Shown here piece after piece: positions 24,790-33,031 of a stretch of 64,000 nucleotides of DNA (its first letter is position 1; every line of letters begins with the position of its first letter). The DNA comes from Merdiplasma sp964643295 (GTDB lineage: Bacteria > Bacillota > Clostridia > Lachnospirales > Lachnospiraceae): assembly GCA_964643295.1 (NCBI GenBank), contig CAZXSN010000009.1, forward strand, positions 19,914 to 83,913, read 5' to 3'. The translations under genes were made by a program, and so were the position numbers. Under the pieces are notes generated by a model. The model saw nothing but the letters and a program-made list of their open reading frames with translations. It was not told where the DNA came from and searched no databases.

Positions 24790-24822
24790 CCCCGATCGGG
24801 CTGTCCGGTCGGGGCTTTTTTG
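24790..24822 (+). terminator. Terminator of mscL
   Basis: CCCCGATCGG pairs with CCGGTCGGGG (one wobble) around a 5-base loop and is followed by a T-run. Confidence 0.88.
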
Positions 24823-24951
24823 TGATCTGCGTCTGACTGTGGGACACCGTTTCAGGCTGTATCCTCCTTCGAATCGGCCCCATCCGGTACGGCCTTTCTA
24901 TCTGCTGTGCCTCTTTTCGATTCCCGGCCCTCCAGACAGGCAATTCAAGAT

Positions 24952-25599
24952 TCAGGCCACAGCGCTCCAGAACTCCTGCGGGGAATCAATCAGATACTGC
25001 GCTCCCAGCGCCTTTAGCTGTTCCCGGTTTCGAAAGCCCCAGCTTACAAGCATACAGTCCATCCCCGCATTCTTAGCCGTTTCAAAGTCCACCTCCGAAT
25101 CCCCGACATAGAGTGCCCGCTCTTTCGGACAGCCCATCCTATTTAGTGCCTCCAGCAAAAGATCCGGCTTAGGCTTACGGCGGATTCCTTCCCGCTCGCC
25201 GACTGCGATCGGAATCATCCCGGCAAAATACTTCCGGTTCAGGTCTTTAACTGCCTGATCGCCCTTGTTGGAAACAATCGCTGTCTTTACGAGCGCATCC
25301 GCCAATCCTTTAAGCAGTTCCCTCACCCCGTCGTAAGGACGTGTCTTTTCTTCGCAGTGCCCAAGATAATAGGCCTGATAGTCCTTAAGCATCGTTTCAA
25401 AATCCGGTGTGCGCTCTCCCTTTGCAAGAAGCGACTGCAGCAGGAAACGGGCCCCGTTTCCAACCGCGTTTCGCACCTCGCTTAAGGACTTTTCGGGAAA
25501 AGCGTACTTCCTAAGGATATGGTTTGCCGAATCGGCGATGTCCTCCAGCGTATTTAGCAAGGTTCCGTCCATGTCGAACACAACCGCTTCGTATCTCAT
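24952..25599 (-). CDS. HAD-family phosphatase (phosphoglycolate phosphatase-like)
   Basis: This 215-residue HAD hydrolase starts at 25599, where ATGA overlaps the stop of the upstream ArsC-like gene. Motif I is FDMDGTLLNT, motif II is AIVSNKGD, the conserved Lys sits in IRRKPKPDLL, and motif IV is YVGDSEVDFETAKNAG. The cap domain type and sequence fit the Gph/PGP group, which removes phosphate from phosphoglycolate or related small phosphates. The exact substrate cannot be read from sequence. Confidence 0.88.
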   Translation of the reverse strand: MRYEAVVFDMDGTLLNTLEDIADSANHILRKYAFPEKSLSEVRNAVGNGARFLLQSLLAKGERTPDFETMLKDYQAYYLGHCEEKTRPYDGVRELLKGLADALVKTAIVSNKGDQAVKDLNRKYFAGMIPIAVGEREGIRRKPKPDLLLEALNRMGCPKERALYVGDSEVDFETAKNAGMDCMLVSWGFRNREQLKALGAQYLIDSPQEFWSAVA

Positions 25600-25973
25600 G
25601 CGCGTTCCCCCGCCGATTCGCGATCTGAAAATTTCGCTGTCCATTCCTCTTCCCGAAATCCGACCAGCACAAGATCATCGTCGACCAGCAGGGGACGTTT
25701 CACCAGCATTCCGTCGGTCGACAGAAGCGAAAGCATCTCCTCTTCGCTCATCCCAGGCAGTTTCGTTTTCAAATCCAGTGACCGGTAAAGCTGTCCGCTC
25801 GTATTGAAGAATCTTTTTAACGGCAGACCGCTTTTTTCGTGCCACTTCGTAAGTTCCTCCAAGGTCGGCTTTTCTTCCTTGATATTCCGCTCCTCGTAAG
25901 ACAGGTTTCTCTCATCCAGCCAGCGCTTTGCTTTCCGGCAGGTTGTGCATTTCGGATAACAGATAAATTTCAT
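25596..25973 (-). CDS. ArsC/Spx family thioredoxin-fold protein
   Basis: This protein of 125 residues has the N-terminal YPKCTTCRKAKRWLDE motif (CxxC), which fits the ArsC/Spx/YffB family, and the typical VKRPLLVDDD near residue 90. Members include arsenate reductases and redox-responsive RNA polymerase-binding regulators. No arsenic genes are nearby, so a YffB or Spx-like role is equally possible. It is translationally coupled to the phosphatase gene downstream. Confidence 0.85.
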   Translation of the reverse strand: MKFICYPKCTTCRKAKRWLDERNLSYEERNIKEEKPTLEELTKWHEKSGLPLKRFFNTSGQLYRSLDLKTKLPGMSEEEMLSLLSTDGMLVKRPLLVDDDLVLVGFREEEWTAKFSDRESAGERA

Positions 25974-26102
25974 CCCGGTTCACACTCCTTCCCTTCCCTC
26001 TTTCCCCGTTTTACCGCTATATTGCATCCTAAGCCTGGGGCACGAAACGTTCCCCTTCCCTGTGCATGCGCGGTTCCTTTTTCAAATACCCTCCAAAACA
26101 AC

Positions 26103-26130
26103 AAAAAGCCTTGTTTTACAAGGCTTTTTG
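26103..26130. terminator. Terminator after tRNA-Ser
   Basis: AAAAAGCCTTG and CAAGGCTTTTT form a perfect 11-bp stem with a TTTTA loop. A and T runs on both sides make it effective in both directions. Confidence 0.85.
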
Positions 26131-26158
26131 AGGAACATGTCCGCTGTTAAACAAGTAA

Positions 26159-26245
26159 CGGAGATGGTGGGAGTCGAACCCACGTGCCCTTGCGGACCTA
26201 TCGCATTTCGAGTGCGACCTCTTACGACCACTTGAGTACATCTCC
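26159..26245 (-). tRNA. tRNA-Ser (anticodon CGA)
   Basis: The minus strand folds into a class II tRNA of about 87 bases: acceptor GGAGATG/CATCTCC, a long variable arm (TAGGTCCGCAAGGGCA), and a T-arm with GGTTCGACTC. The anticodon loop CTCGAAA carries CGA, which reads UCG. The 3' CCA is not encoded. A promoter and a terminator flank it. Confidence 0.93.
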
Positions 26246-26281
26246 TAGCTGGGAAAACAGCTCCTGTCTCCCAACGAACCT

Positions 26282-26310
26282 ATTGTACCACAGGATTTCG
26301 TTTTTTGAAA
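26282..26310 (-). promoter_or_regulatory. Predicted promoter of tRNA-Ser
   Basis: TTTCAA (26305-26310) and TACAAT (26282-26287) are 17 bases apart on minus, about 37 bases upstream of the tRNA. Confidence 0.65.
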
Positions 26311-26484
26311 GCAGTATTTTTTCGAAAATTTGTTTTTTTTGCTGCAGGTATTCTGCCGTCTTTTCTTTCTGCAGCAAAGTCCCACGGTAAAGCCTACGTC
26401 TGCGCGGGATTTTGCAGGACGTCTCCTCCTTCGGCCCGTCTGTGTGCCCTCTTTCCCAGGCGGTCTGTCAATCCTGCATTTCCT

Positions 26485-26964
26485 TCAGCTCTCTTCCCTT
26501 TTCTTCTGCCGCAGTTCGCGGAAAAAGTCCGAGAGCATTCGGCTGCATTCCTCTTCCAGAACCCCGCGCGTCACCTCCACCTGATGGTTAAACTGCGGAA
26601 CCTGAAGGAGATTGAAAACTGAACCGGCACATCCCGCTTTCGCATTCATGCTGCCGATGACAGCGCGTTTCATTCTGGCCTGCACAATCGCGCCCGCGCA
26701 CATCTGACACGGTTCCAGCGTAACATAGATTGTGCAGTCCTCCAGCCGCCAGTCACCCATCTTCCGGCTGGCTTTGCGGATCGCATTCAGCTCCGCGTGG
26801 GAAAGGGTATTCTTATCGGTATTCCGGCGGTTGTACCCGCGGGCAATGATCCTGCCCTCATAGACGATCACACAGCCGATCGGCACCTCGTCAAGCAGAT
26901 ATGCCTTCTTCGCCTGCTTCAGGGCCTCCTTCATAAACTTCTCATCCTCAGTCAGCTTTTCCAT
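26485..26964 (-). CDS. tadA: tRNA-specific adenosine deaminase
   Basis: TadA converts A34 to inosine in tRNA-Arg(ACG). The 159-residue protein has the zinc and catalytic motifs HAELNAI (His and proton-shuttle Glu) and PCQMCAGAIVQAR (two Cys ligands), and GSMNAKAGCAGS near the substrate site. The length is normal. It stands near, but is not obviously co-transcribed with, tRNA-Ser. Confidence 0.95.
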   Translation of the reverse strand: MEKLTEDEKFMKEALKQAKKAYLLDEVPIGCVIVYEGRIIARGYNRRNTDKNTLSHAELNAIRKASRKMGDWRLEDCTIYVTLEPCQMCAGAIVQARMKRAVIGSMNAKAGCAGSVFNLLQVPQFNHQVEVTRGVLEEECSRMLSDFFRELRQKKREES

Positions 26965-27054
26965 TCCCGCTCCTTCTTCATTCCTTCTTCTCCTGCCGCT
27001 TCATCCTGTCAAACAGATACGCAGGAAAGTGAAGATCTCCGTTTCTTCACAGGA

Positions 27055-28575
27055 TCAGCCCAGAAGAAGACGGCAGACATACAGAATAGCCGCATTGGTC
27101 ACCGGCACCGTAACTGTATCAAACCCTCCCCGGGTGATCACTTCGGCATAGGCGCCAAAGAGTGCCGTAACAAAGGCCGTCAGCAGACAGACTGGCCAGG
27201 AGGCATCCAGCAAAAGAAGCAGGCTTAGAAAACCTACCGCTGCGGAGGAAAGCACCATAGCCGACGAACCGGCCCAGGTTTTTTTCGGATCCGCAAACGG
27301 AAGCCTCACATGCCGCTTTCCAAACTTCTGACCGATCAGAGCAGCATTGCCGTCCCCTATGCCCCACATGAGAATCGCCGTCACGGCGATATATGGGGAT
27401 TTCCAGAGCCCCCAGCTTACTGCCGCCAATGCCGCGTCCGTCAGGTACAAAAGCAGCAGACTCTGACGGATCTCTCCCGGTTTTTTCTGCACAAGGAGGT
27501 TAGAAAACCCTTTCCATCGCTGCGCAATACAAAGGATCGGATACACAATCACTGCAAACAGGATCATTGTCAGACTTGCCGCCTGCCAGTTTTCCGCCGC
27601 CAATACCGTAAACACCGTGGATAAAAAGGCGACCAGATGAAGGAGCTTTCGAAATACGGGACGAGGGATTTTCAGCGTATAATTCAGCGTAATAAGAAGC
27701 AGCGCCGCCGGGATGATAAAAAGAATCAGTTTTCCAAAACAGCGCACCACGGAAGGAAGCCAGGGAATCGCCCTAAGCTGCTCCCGGTAGTTTAACAGGA
27801 TCAAAGCCCCTCCCATCACCGTCAGCAAAACACCTGTGATCCTGCCAACTGTCCGGCTGTTTACACGGTTCGCAAACCGGGCGGACAAAAGCGAGGCTGC
27901 CGTGGCAACCGCCATGCAAAGCAGCAGTACCGGAAAACGTTCCAGCACAATCGCCGGATGAATGAGGATATGGCTGACCGCGGCAATAAGGGCTGTAAAG
28001 GTCATGATGAACGTGCTTGTTCCCACGGCGGTTTTCAGTTCCATACCCAGGAACGCGGTAAACACTACCAGCATCATCATCCCGCCCCCGGTACCCACAA
28101 AACCGGTGCCAAACCCGATGGTAAGGCCAAAAAACAGGGAGATCGCCACGCCTTTGGCGTCCAGTTTCTTCCCGCTGCCCGATGCATTCTTCTTCTGCGT
28201 GTCCGGCTTGATTAAGAAGCGAATGCCGATAAAGAACGTCAGAAACAGGGTAAACCCTCCCAAAACCCTGTTTCCGGTTTTAAAGGCAGCCAGACTTCCC
28301 AGTGTACACATACTGACAATGCACACCAGCATGATCCAGCCCCTGCGCAGATCAATATTTTTGTGTTTGATGTAGGTAGCCGTGGTCACCGCGGAACCCA
28401 GGATATCGGAGGCCAGGGCAATGGCTGTGGCCTGATAGGCCCCCGTCTCCCCCTGGAAAGAAGGACAGAGAACAATTAAAAGCGGCACCATGACTGTGGC
28501 CGCCGAAAGACCGACCAGCCCTGTGCCAATCCCGGCCAGAGCCGAGGCAATCACATAGACAACCGGTTCCGGCAT
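27055..28575 (-). CDS. Fusion of a TauE/SafE-type permease and a dolichol/phytol kinase-like (CTP-transferase) domain
   Basis: This 506-residue membrane protein starts at 28575 behind AGGAGGAGG. Residues about 1-260 are a TauE/SafE (DUF81) transporter with around eight membrane helices and the typical GIGTGLVGLSAATVMVPLL and GFGTGFVGTGGGMMML motifs. Residues about 290-506 are a second membrane domain with RKLLHLVAFL, GIGDGNAALIGQKFGK and DPKKTWAGS, the signatures of dolichol/phytol kinases and CdsA-like enzymes that phosphorylate polyprenols with CTP. The frame is continuous with no internal break. The joining of these families is unusual. A role coupling anion or organo-sulfur export to a lipid carrier is speculative. 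Confidence 0.8.
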   Translation of the reverse strand: MPEPVVYVIASALAGIGTGLVGLSAATVMVPLLIVLCPSFQGETGAYQATAIALASDILGSAVTTATYIKHKNIDLRRGWIMLVCIVSMCTLGSLAAFKTGNRVLGGFTLFLTFFIGIRFLIKPDTQKKNASGSGKKLDAKGVAISLFFGLTIGFGTGFVGTGGGMMMLVVFTAFLGMELKTAVGTSTFIMTFTALIAAVSHILIHPAIVLERFPVLLLCMAVATAASLLSARFANRVNSRTVGRITGVLLTVMGGALILLNYREQLRAIPWLPSVVRCFGKLILFIIPAALLLITLNYTLKIPRPVFRKLLHLVAFLSTVFTVLAAENWQAASLTMILFAVIVYPILCIAQRWKGFSNLLVQKKPGEIRQSLLLLYLTDAALAAVSWGLWKSPYIAVTAILMWGIGDGNAALIGQKFGKRHVRLPFADPKKTWAGSSAMVLSSAAVGFLSLLLLLDASWPVCLLTAFVTALFGAYAEVITRGGFDTVTVPVTNAAILYVCRLLLG

Positions 28576-28628
28576 GGAGTCCTCCTCCTTTCTCTCCTGC
28601 CCATGATGCAGCAAAGACTCCTGTGTTC

Positions 28629-28661
28629 CTGCACAGCGATCCTGGGAATACGTCTGTGCAG
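28629..28661. other. Hairpin between the sirtuin and TauE-fusion genes
   Basis: CTGCACAG and CTGTGCAG form a perfect 8-bp stem with a 17-base loop. It lacks a T-run on minus, so it may be a processing or attenuation structure rather than a terminator. Confidence 0.4.
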
Positions 28662-28705
28662 ATCGTTTTATCCGGACAGAACTGCTTCCCGCTCAGGCAC
28701 CCGTT

Positions 28706-29566
28706 TTACGATTCCTTAGCAAGCTGCTCCAGGACTGTGCCGATATCACCATTGATACAGATGGATCGCTCTGCGATTTCACCGGGGCAGACGGCATCCC
28801 CCGCGTTGATGCAGGCATACGTCGCCTTTGGATTTTGCGCGGTCAGCTGCCAAAACGGATATTTGATGATCCCAGGCGTGTTATAGCCTACTCCCAGCTC
28901 CAGAAACAAAATCCGCTTCCCTTTTCTTGTCCGCAGAAATGTTTCGTACCGCTTCGCCGCCGCCTGCCACCCTGCATCCTCCACAAAGGTATCATCCGCC
29001 CGAAGGTTCATGGTCATCGGTTTGCCGCAGTAAGGACAGTAAGGGACAAGGGAGGCAGGAATGCGCATTTTCTCCTGCCGCTTCACCATTTCCCGGATCA
29101 CTTCCCCGTTGTCAAACGTCTCCTGACGGCAGGGCGCAGAACATTGAAAAAGGCCATAATCCCCCTGTGTGTAGAACAGCCGCTCTTTCGCAAAGCCAGC
29201 TTTCTGAAAGCAGTGATCCACATTTGTGGTGATAACAAAGTAATCGCTGCCCGAAACAAGCCGAAACAGGTTGTCATAGACCGGTTTTGGCGCGTCCTGA
29301 TAGCGGTTGATATAAATATACCGGCTCCAGTACGCCCAGTGCTCCTCCAGCGTGGGAAACGGATAAAAGCCGCCGGAATACATGTCCTGAAAGCCATACT
29401 TTTCCGCGAAATCGGAAAAATAAGCCTGAAACCGTTTCCCGGTATAGGTAAACCCCGCGGATGTGGACAACCCGGCGCCCGCACCGATTACGACCGAATC
29501 GGCCTCGCGTAGGGCAAGGAGAAGATTTCTTTGCAGGGCAGCCTGGGTTTTTTCCTGATTCAGCAT
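28706..29566 (-). CDS. Class M sirtuin (SirTM), protein ADP-ribosyltransferase-type
   Basis: This 286-residue sirtuin has the NAD-binding GAGAGLSTSAG (about residue 29), TTNVDHCFQKAG (about 113), and a zinc site PYCPYCGKP whose other ligands lie in the CSAPC segment. At the place where classical deacetylases have the catalytic His it reads TQGDYG, with Gln, as in SirTM enzymes that ADP-ribosylate proteins rather than deacetylate them. It is coupled to the macrodomain gene by an overlap of 7 bases. In staphylococci and streptococci such pairs act on a lipoyl carrier protein, but no gcvH-L or lplA is present here. Confidence 0.85.
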   Translation of the reverse strand: MLNQEKTQAALQRNLLLALREADSVVIGAGAGLSTSAGFTYTGKRFQAYFSDFAEKYGFQDMYSGGFYPFPTLEEHWAYWSRYIYINRYQDAPKPVYDNLFRLVSGSDYFVITTNVDHCFQKAGFAKERLFYTQGDYGLFQCSAPCRQETFDNGEVIREMVKRQEKMRIPASLVPYCPYCGKPMTMNLRADDTFVEDAGWQAAAKRYETFLRTRKGKRILFLELGVGYNTPGIIKYPFWQLTAQNPKATYACINAGDAVCPGEIAERSICINGDIGTVLEQLAKES

Positions 29567-30354
29567 TGATTTTCCCCCAGAAGTCTGCGGTAAATCCGCA
29601 GATCCTGATCCTTAAACACGTTGAAAATGACGCGGTCGATCCTGGTATCCTCCCGCAGAAACGCTTCGACCGCAGATACGGCAATCCTGGCGGCCTCTTC
29701 ATTCGGAAAATGAAACTCTCCCGTAGAAATGCAGCAGAAAGCAATGCTTGTGCAGCCGCTCTTTGCAGCAAGGGACAGACAGGAACGGTAGCAGGAGGAA
29801 AGCAGCCGCCGGTCCTCTTCCGTTACCCGGTCATAGATGATCGGCCCCACCGTATGCAGGATATACCGGCATGGCAGGTTAAAGGCAGGTGTAATCTTTG
29901 CCTTACCGGCAGGCTCCGCGTGTCCCTGCTTTGTCATAAGGTCATTGCAGAAAAGGCGCAGCTGAATTCCGCTCCTGGAATGGATGATGTTGTCGATGCA
30001 GGAATGCAGCGGGTAAAAGCAGCCTAACAGGGCACTGTTTGCCGCATTGACGATCGCATCCGCCTGCAGGGTTGTGATATCCCCCTGCCACAAAACGAGA
30101 TGACCGTTCCTGCAAAGAGCCGGAAGCTTACGTGCGTCCACAATGCCCGCCCGGTCCCGTTCTGCCTGCAGGTATTCGTCCTGGACAGAGAGAAATTCAG
30201 GAGAGATCGGACGCGGAGGCCGCACATTCATCAGACTGCGAAGCAGATCCTTCTGACTCTGTTCATCGTCCGGGATTTCCATCTTCCGATAACGGTCCTC
30301 TTCGTTTAAGAGTTCCCTGATCAGATATATGCGCTGTTCCTGATGAGTCATCAT
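29560..30354 (-). CDS. Zinc-dependent macrodomain protein (ADP-ribosyl hydrolase, Zn-Macro)
   Basis: This 264-residue protein starts at 30354 or 30351 (GGAG lies 5 or 8 bases upstream). An N-terminal helical part (about 1-85) precedes the macrodomain with GDITTLQADAIVNAANSALLGCF, then LHSCIDNIIHSRSGIQLR, where Cys and His residues form the Zn-Macro metal site, and YILHTVGPI and CCISTGEFHFPNEEAARI. Such proteins remove ADP-ribose placed by the partner SirTM. Gene order and overlap strongly support a reversible modification pair. Confidence 0.88.
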   Translation of the reverse strand: MMTHQEQRIYLIRELLNEEDRYRKMEIPDDEQSQKDLLRSLMNVRPPRPISPEFLSVQDEYLQAERDRAGIVDARKLPALCRNGHLVLWQGDITTLQADAIVNAANSALLGCFYPLHSCIDNIIHSRSGIQLRLFCNDLMTKQGHAEPAGKAKITPAFNLPCRYILHTVGPIIYDRVTEEDRRLLSSCYRSCLSLAAKSGCTSIAFCCISTGEFHFPNEEAARIAVSAVEAFLREDTRIDRVIFNVFKDQDLRIYRRLLGENQC

Positions 30355-30876
30355 GAAAACTCCTTTCCGCCTTTTTAAAGGGAAACTTCTGCCCCGTAAG
30401 CTGTTCCATCCCCCATTTTCTGTTGGACAGCGCCTCAAGGCAAACCCCGCCGGAAAAACTCCTGGGACAATCAAACGCTCTTTCCTTTCCCCGAAAGAAC
30501 AGGCGAGCCTTTTTTGCTTTCTCCATCGCACCGGCTGCCTTGCTCCTTAAAAAGCCAGATGTCCGGGGCCGCTTAAAAACCACGGGGGAAAGCACGGCGC
30601 CGCCTCGTCAGGAGATCAGGGAAGCCAGGAAGCGCACAGCTATGCTGAGGAAAGTTGAGCAAAAATTTTTCCCGGACGAGAACCCGTTCTCTGATTTGTC
30701 ATCTGTTCATTTACCGGAGCAGGGAATAGTGGCTTAGGACAGTCAGCCGTCTGCAAAACGAATGCAGACCGAAAACGAAAAGAAGCGGGACGAGCATAAG
30801 AAGCATGGACTCTCGCGGATCGGAGAGCCAGCCAGGCCCCTGACAGCCCGCCTGAAAAATAGAAAGGTATTCAATT
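30355..30876. other. Intergenic region between macrodomain gene and SRP RNA
   Basis: About 520 bases; no gene, promoter or clear hairpin could be supported. Plus-strand open frames here are antisense or lack ribosome binding sites. Confidence 0.5.
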
Positions 30877-31146
30877 TTACCGCGCGCCTCCCTTCGACTG
30901 CCTGCCACAAACGGAACCTCTACAGTTAACTCAGTCCAGGCTGCCTCGCGGCACACAGGAGCTTCTGCTTAGTGCTGCTCCGTTCCCGACCTGACACGGT
31001 TCACAGATTCCCGTTGCGCAAGACCCAGACGTCAACATCACTTATAGAGGGCAGACTTCACAACAAAACAGCCTCGGTTCGGCATCACCCCTGCTGTAGC
31101 GGGTTGCAGGTACAGGGCACCGCTATCTCCCCGGTTGCGCGGTACC
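30877..31146 (-). ncRNA. ffs: Signal recognition particle RNA (large, Gram-positive type)
   Basis: Read on minus, the Alu domain is recognisable by GGGGAGATAGCGGTGCCCTG and CTGCAACCCGCTACAGCAGG, and the S domain by GTTGACGTCTGGGTCTTGCG, then GTCAGGTCGGGAACGGAGCA, matching the conserved Ffh-binding loop. The ends pair (TACCGCGC with GCGCGGTA), giving about 270 bases, the length of the Bacillus scRNA class. It directs secretory and membrane proteins to the translocon with Ffh. Ends are good to a few bases. Confidence 0.92.
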
Positions 31147-31149
31147 CTA

Positions 31150-31178
31150 ACTATACTAAGTTCCTGCCCATTTGTCAA
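31150..31178 (-). promoter_or_regulatory. Promoter of the SRP RNA
   Basis: A perfect TTGACA (31173-31178) and TATAGT (31150-31155) are 17 bases apart on minus. The predicted start lies within a few bases of the RNA 5' end, as expected for a highly expressed RNA. Confidence 0.88.
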
Positions 31179-31682
31179 CCACTTACAGGAAATAAACGAC
31201 CGAATGGATGTTTGGAAGAAGAGCTGTGAAACGCTGTGAGGGTTTGTCAGTCATGATGTACCTTTCTGATCACAATGCCTGTCCGGAAAATCCCTTGTGC
31301 CGCGCGGGAAACAGACACCGAAGATGTGCAGGGATCTTTTTCTCCCCACGAATCGGCAGGTACAACTCTCAGTCACCAATCGAGGAGTCTTTAGACTCCT
31401 GCCAGATATCAGACCAGCCGCAGTACAGGTACTGAAAAACTAAGTAAGCCGGGAAGAAAACCATCATCCCATCCGCTGCCCGGATCCTTCGAAAGCAGAA
31501 AAAAGGCTTGAAAAAACCGCTTGTCATTCCGGTAAAAAATCACTATGATAAGGAACGTGAGCTCGCCTGAAAAGTTTCAGACCCCCAAACAGTCTGTTTC
31601 ATCGCTGTACATACAAGATCTCAGAGAACCGAACATTTCTTCTTAAAGGTGCGCTGAGAAAACCACGTTAGGAGGAATTCCC
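31179..31682. other. Intergenic region upstream of nrdG
   Basis: About 500 bases. A promoter (31521-31549) and an approximately 125-base leader with a short CTGAAA/TTTCAG hairpin precede nrdG. No other feature was recognised. Confidence 0.5.
31521..31549 (+). promoter_or_regulatory. Predicted promoter of nrdG
   Basis: TTGTCA (31521-31526) and TATGAT (31544-31549) are 17 bases apart. No NrdR box was found. Confidence 0.65.
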
Positions 31683-32405
31683 ATGCTGATTCACGGGATG
31701 CAAAAACTTACCCTGCTCGATTATCCAGGACAGCTGGCCGCTGTGCTGTTCACCGGTTCCTGCGACTTTCGCTGTCCTTTCTGCCAGAACGGCAGTCTGG
31801 TGCTCGCCCCGCAGTCAGAACCTGTCATCCCGGAGCAAACCATCTTCTCCTTCCTGAAAAAAAGAGCCGGTGTCCTTACCGGTGTCTGCGTCACAGGAGG
31901 AGAGCCGACCATTCATGCGGATCTTCCGCAGTTTCTGAAAAAGATCAAAGATCTGGGCTACCTGGTTAAATTAGATACGAACGGCACCAACCCAGGCCTG
32001 GTAAAACAGCTTGCAAAAGAAGGGCTGATCGATTATGTCGCCATGGATATCAAAAGCTCGCGTGCCAGTTATCCAAAGGTGAGCGGTATCCGGGATCTTG
32101 ATTTGGATCCTCTGCAGGAAACGATTGATTTTCTCATGAGTTCCGGTCTGGACTACGAGTTTCGCACCACCGTCGTCAAAGGACTGCACACAAAAGCGGA
32201 TTTTCTGGATATCGCCGACTGGCTGAAGGGGTGCCGCCGCTATTTTCTCCAGTCCTATCGGGATTCTGAATATATCCTGCAGCAGGTAGAAGGCGGAAAT
32301 GACTTGCTTGAACTTTCTGCCTATTCCCCGGAAGAGCTGGAAGAATTTCGCCAGATGATCCTGCCTTCCATCCCCAGCGCCGAACTGCGCGGCGTGGAAC
32401 TTTAG
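31683..32405 (+). CDS. nrdG: Anaerobic ribonucleoside-triphosphate reductase activating protein (radical SAM)
   Basis: This 240-residue radical SAM activase has CDFRCPFCQN (CxxxCxxC cluster, about residue 26), VCVTGGEPTIHADL (GGEP motif binding S-adenosylmethionine) and DTNGTNPG. The start MLIHGMQKLTLLDYPGQLAAVLFT fits the NrdG2 subgroup. It makes the glycyl radical on NrdD for oxygen-free dNTP synthesis. AGGAGG is 7 bases upstream. The nrdD partner is not in the window, which is unusual but seen with this subgroup. Activation of another glycyl-radical enzyme is an alternative. Confidence 0.85.
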   Translation: MLIHGMQKLTLLDYPGQLAAVLFTGSCDFRCPFCQNGSLVLAPQSEPVIPEQTIFSFLKKRAGVLTGVCVTGGEPTIHADLPQFLKKIKDLGYLVKLDTNGTNPGLVKQLAKEGLIDYVAMDIKSSRASYPKVSGIRDLDLDPLQETIDFLMSSGLDYEFRTTVVKGLHTKADFLDIADWLKGCRRYFLQSYRDSEYILQQVEGGNDLLELSAYSPEELEEFRQMILPSIPSAELRGVEL

Positions 32406-32423
32406 GAAAGAACGAAACCTCTT

Positions 32424-32466
32424 GGACAGCCAGAGTCTGGGACGTCCAGGCTCTGGCCTGGCTGCC
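32424..32466 (+). terminator. GC-rich hairpin after nrdG
   Basis: CCAGAG..TGG pairs with CCA..CTCTGG, with flanking AGCC/GGCT arms. There is no T-run, so it is a weak candidate. Confidence 0.4.
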
Positions 32467-32567
32467 GGTCGTACCGCGTAGGCAGCTCACCGCGTCTTTT
32501 ACCCAAAGGCCGCTTTCCTTATGCTCACGGCCGAAGCAATTAGACGCTCTGCTGACTCGACAGCTTA

Positions 32568-32831
32568 TCATGCCCGTCCGCTTAAACTTTTTTTTGAGGG
32601 GAGCTTACTCTCTTCCATCTCTGTACGCAGCGCCTCCGTCTCTTCCGTTATTCTTTTCTGCGTCTTCGCCATCAGCTCCATGCCCAGCCATTCGATCTCA
32701 TCCAGACTTACCGACCTCTCCGGATCTGAAAAGGCTGCCAGGATTTTATTCGTGAATTCCTCATGCAGCGCGATCAACTCCTCCCTCAGCTGTTCAAGAC
32801 TGCGCCTGATACCTTCCTGTTGCTCATCCAT
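32568..32831 (-). CDS. Small helical protein of unknown function
   Basis: This is an 87-residue, mainly helical, charged protein (MDEQQEGIRRSLEQLREELI..., many Glu). AGGAG lies 10 bases upstream of the ATG. The heptad-like pattern through residues 5-75 suggests a coiled coil. I do not recognise a family. It stands alone between nrdG and the PfkB kinase gene. Confidence 0.55.
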   Translation of the reverse strand: MDEQQEGIRRSLEQLREELIALHEEFTNKILAAFSDPERSVSLDEIEWLGMELMAKTQKRITEETEALRTEMEESKLPSKKSLSGRA

Positions 32832-33031
32832 GTCGTAAACCTCTCCTCAGCAGGATGACCTCCCATTATCCCACGCACATCAAAATCTGCTCAAAATCTG
32901 AATCCACACACGCTCAGATCTGCCGCCGAATTCGAGAATGCCGCCCCCTTCAAAGAAAGGCCGCGGTTTGCGGGATCTTCCCGGCTCCCCGGACCGGAAA
33001 CAGCTTTTTTGCAGACATGATCCTTACGCAT

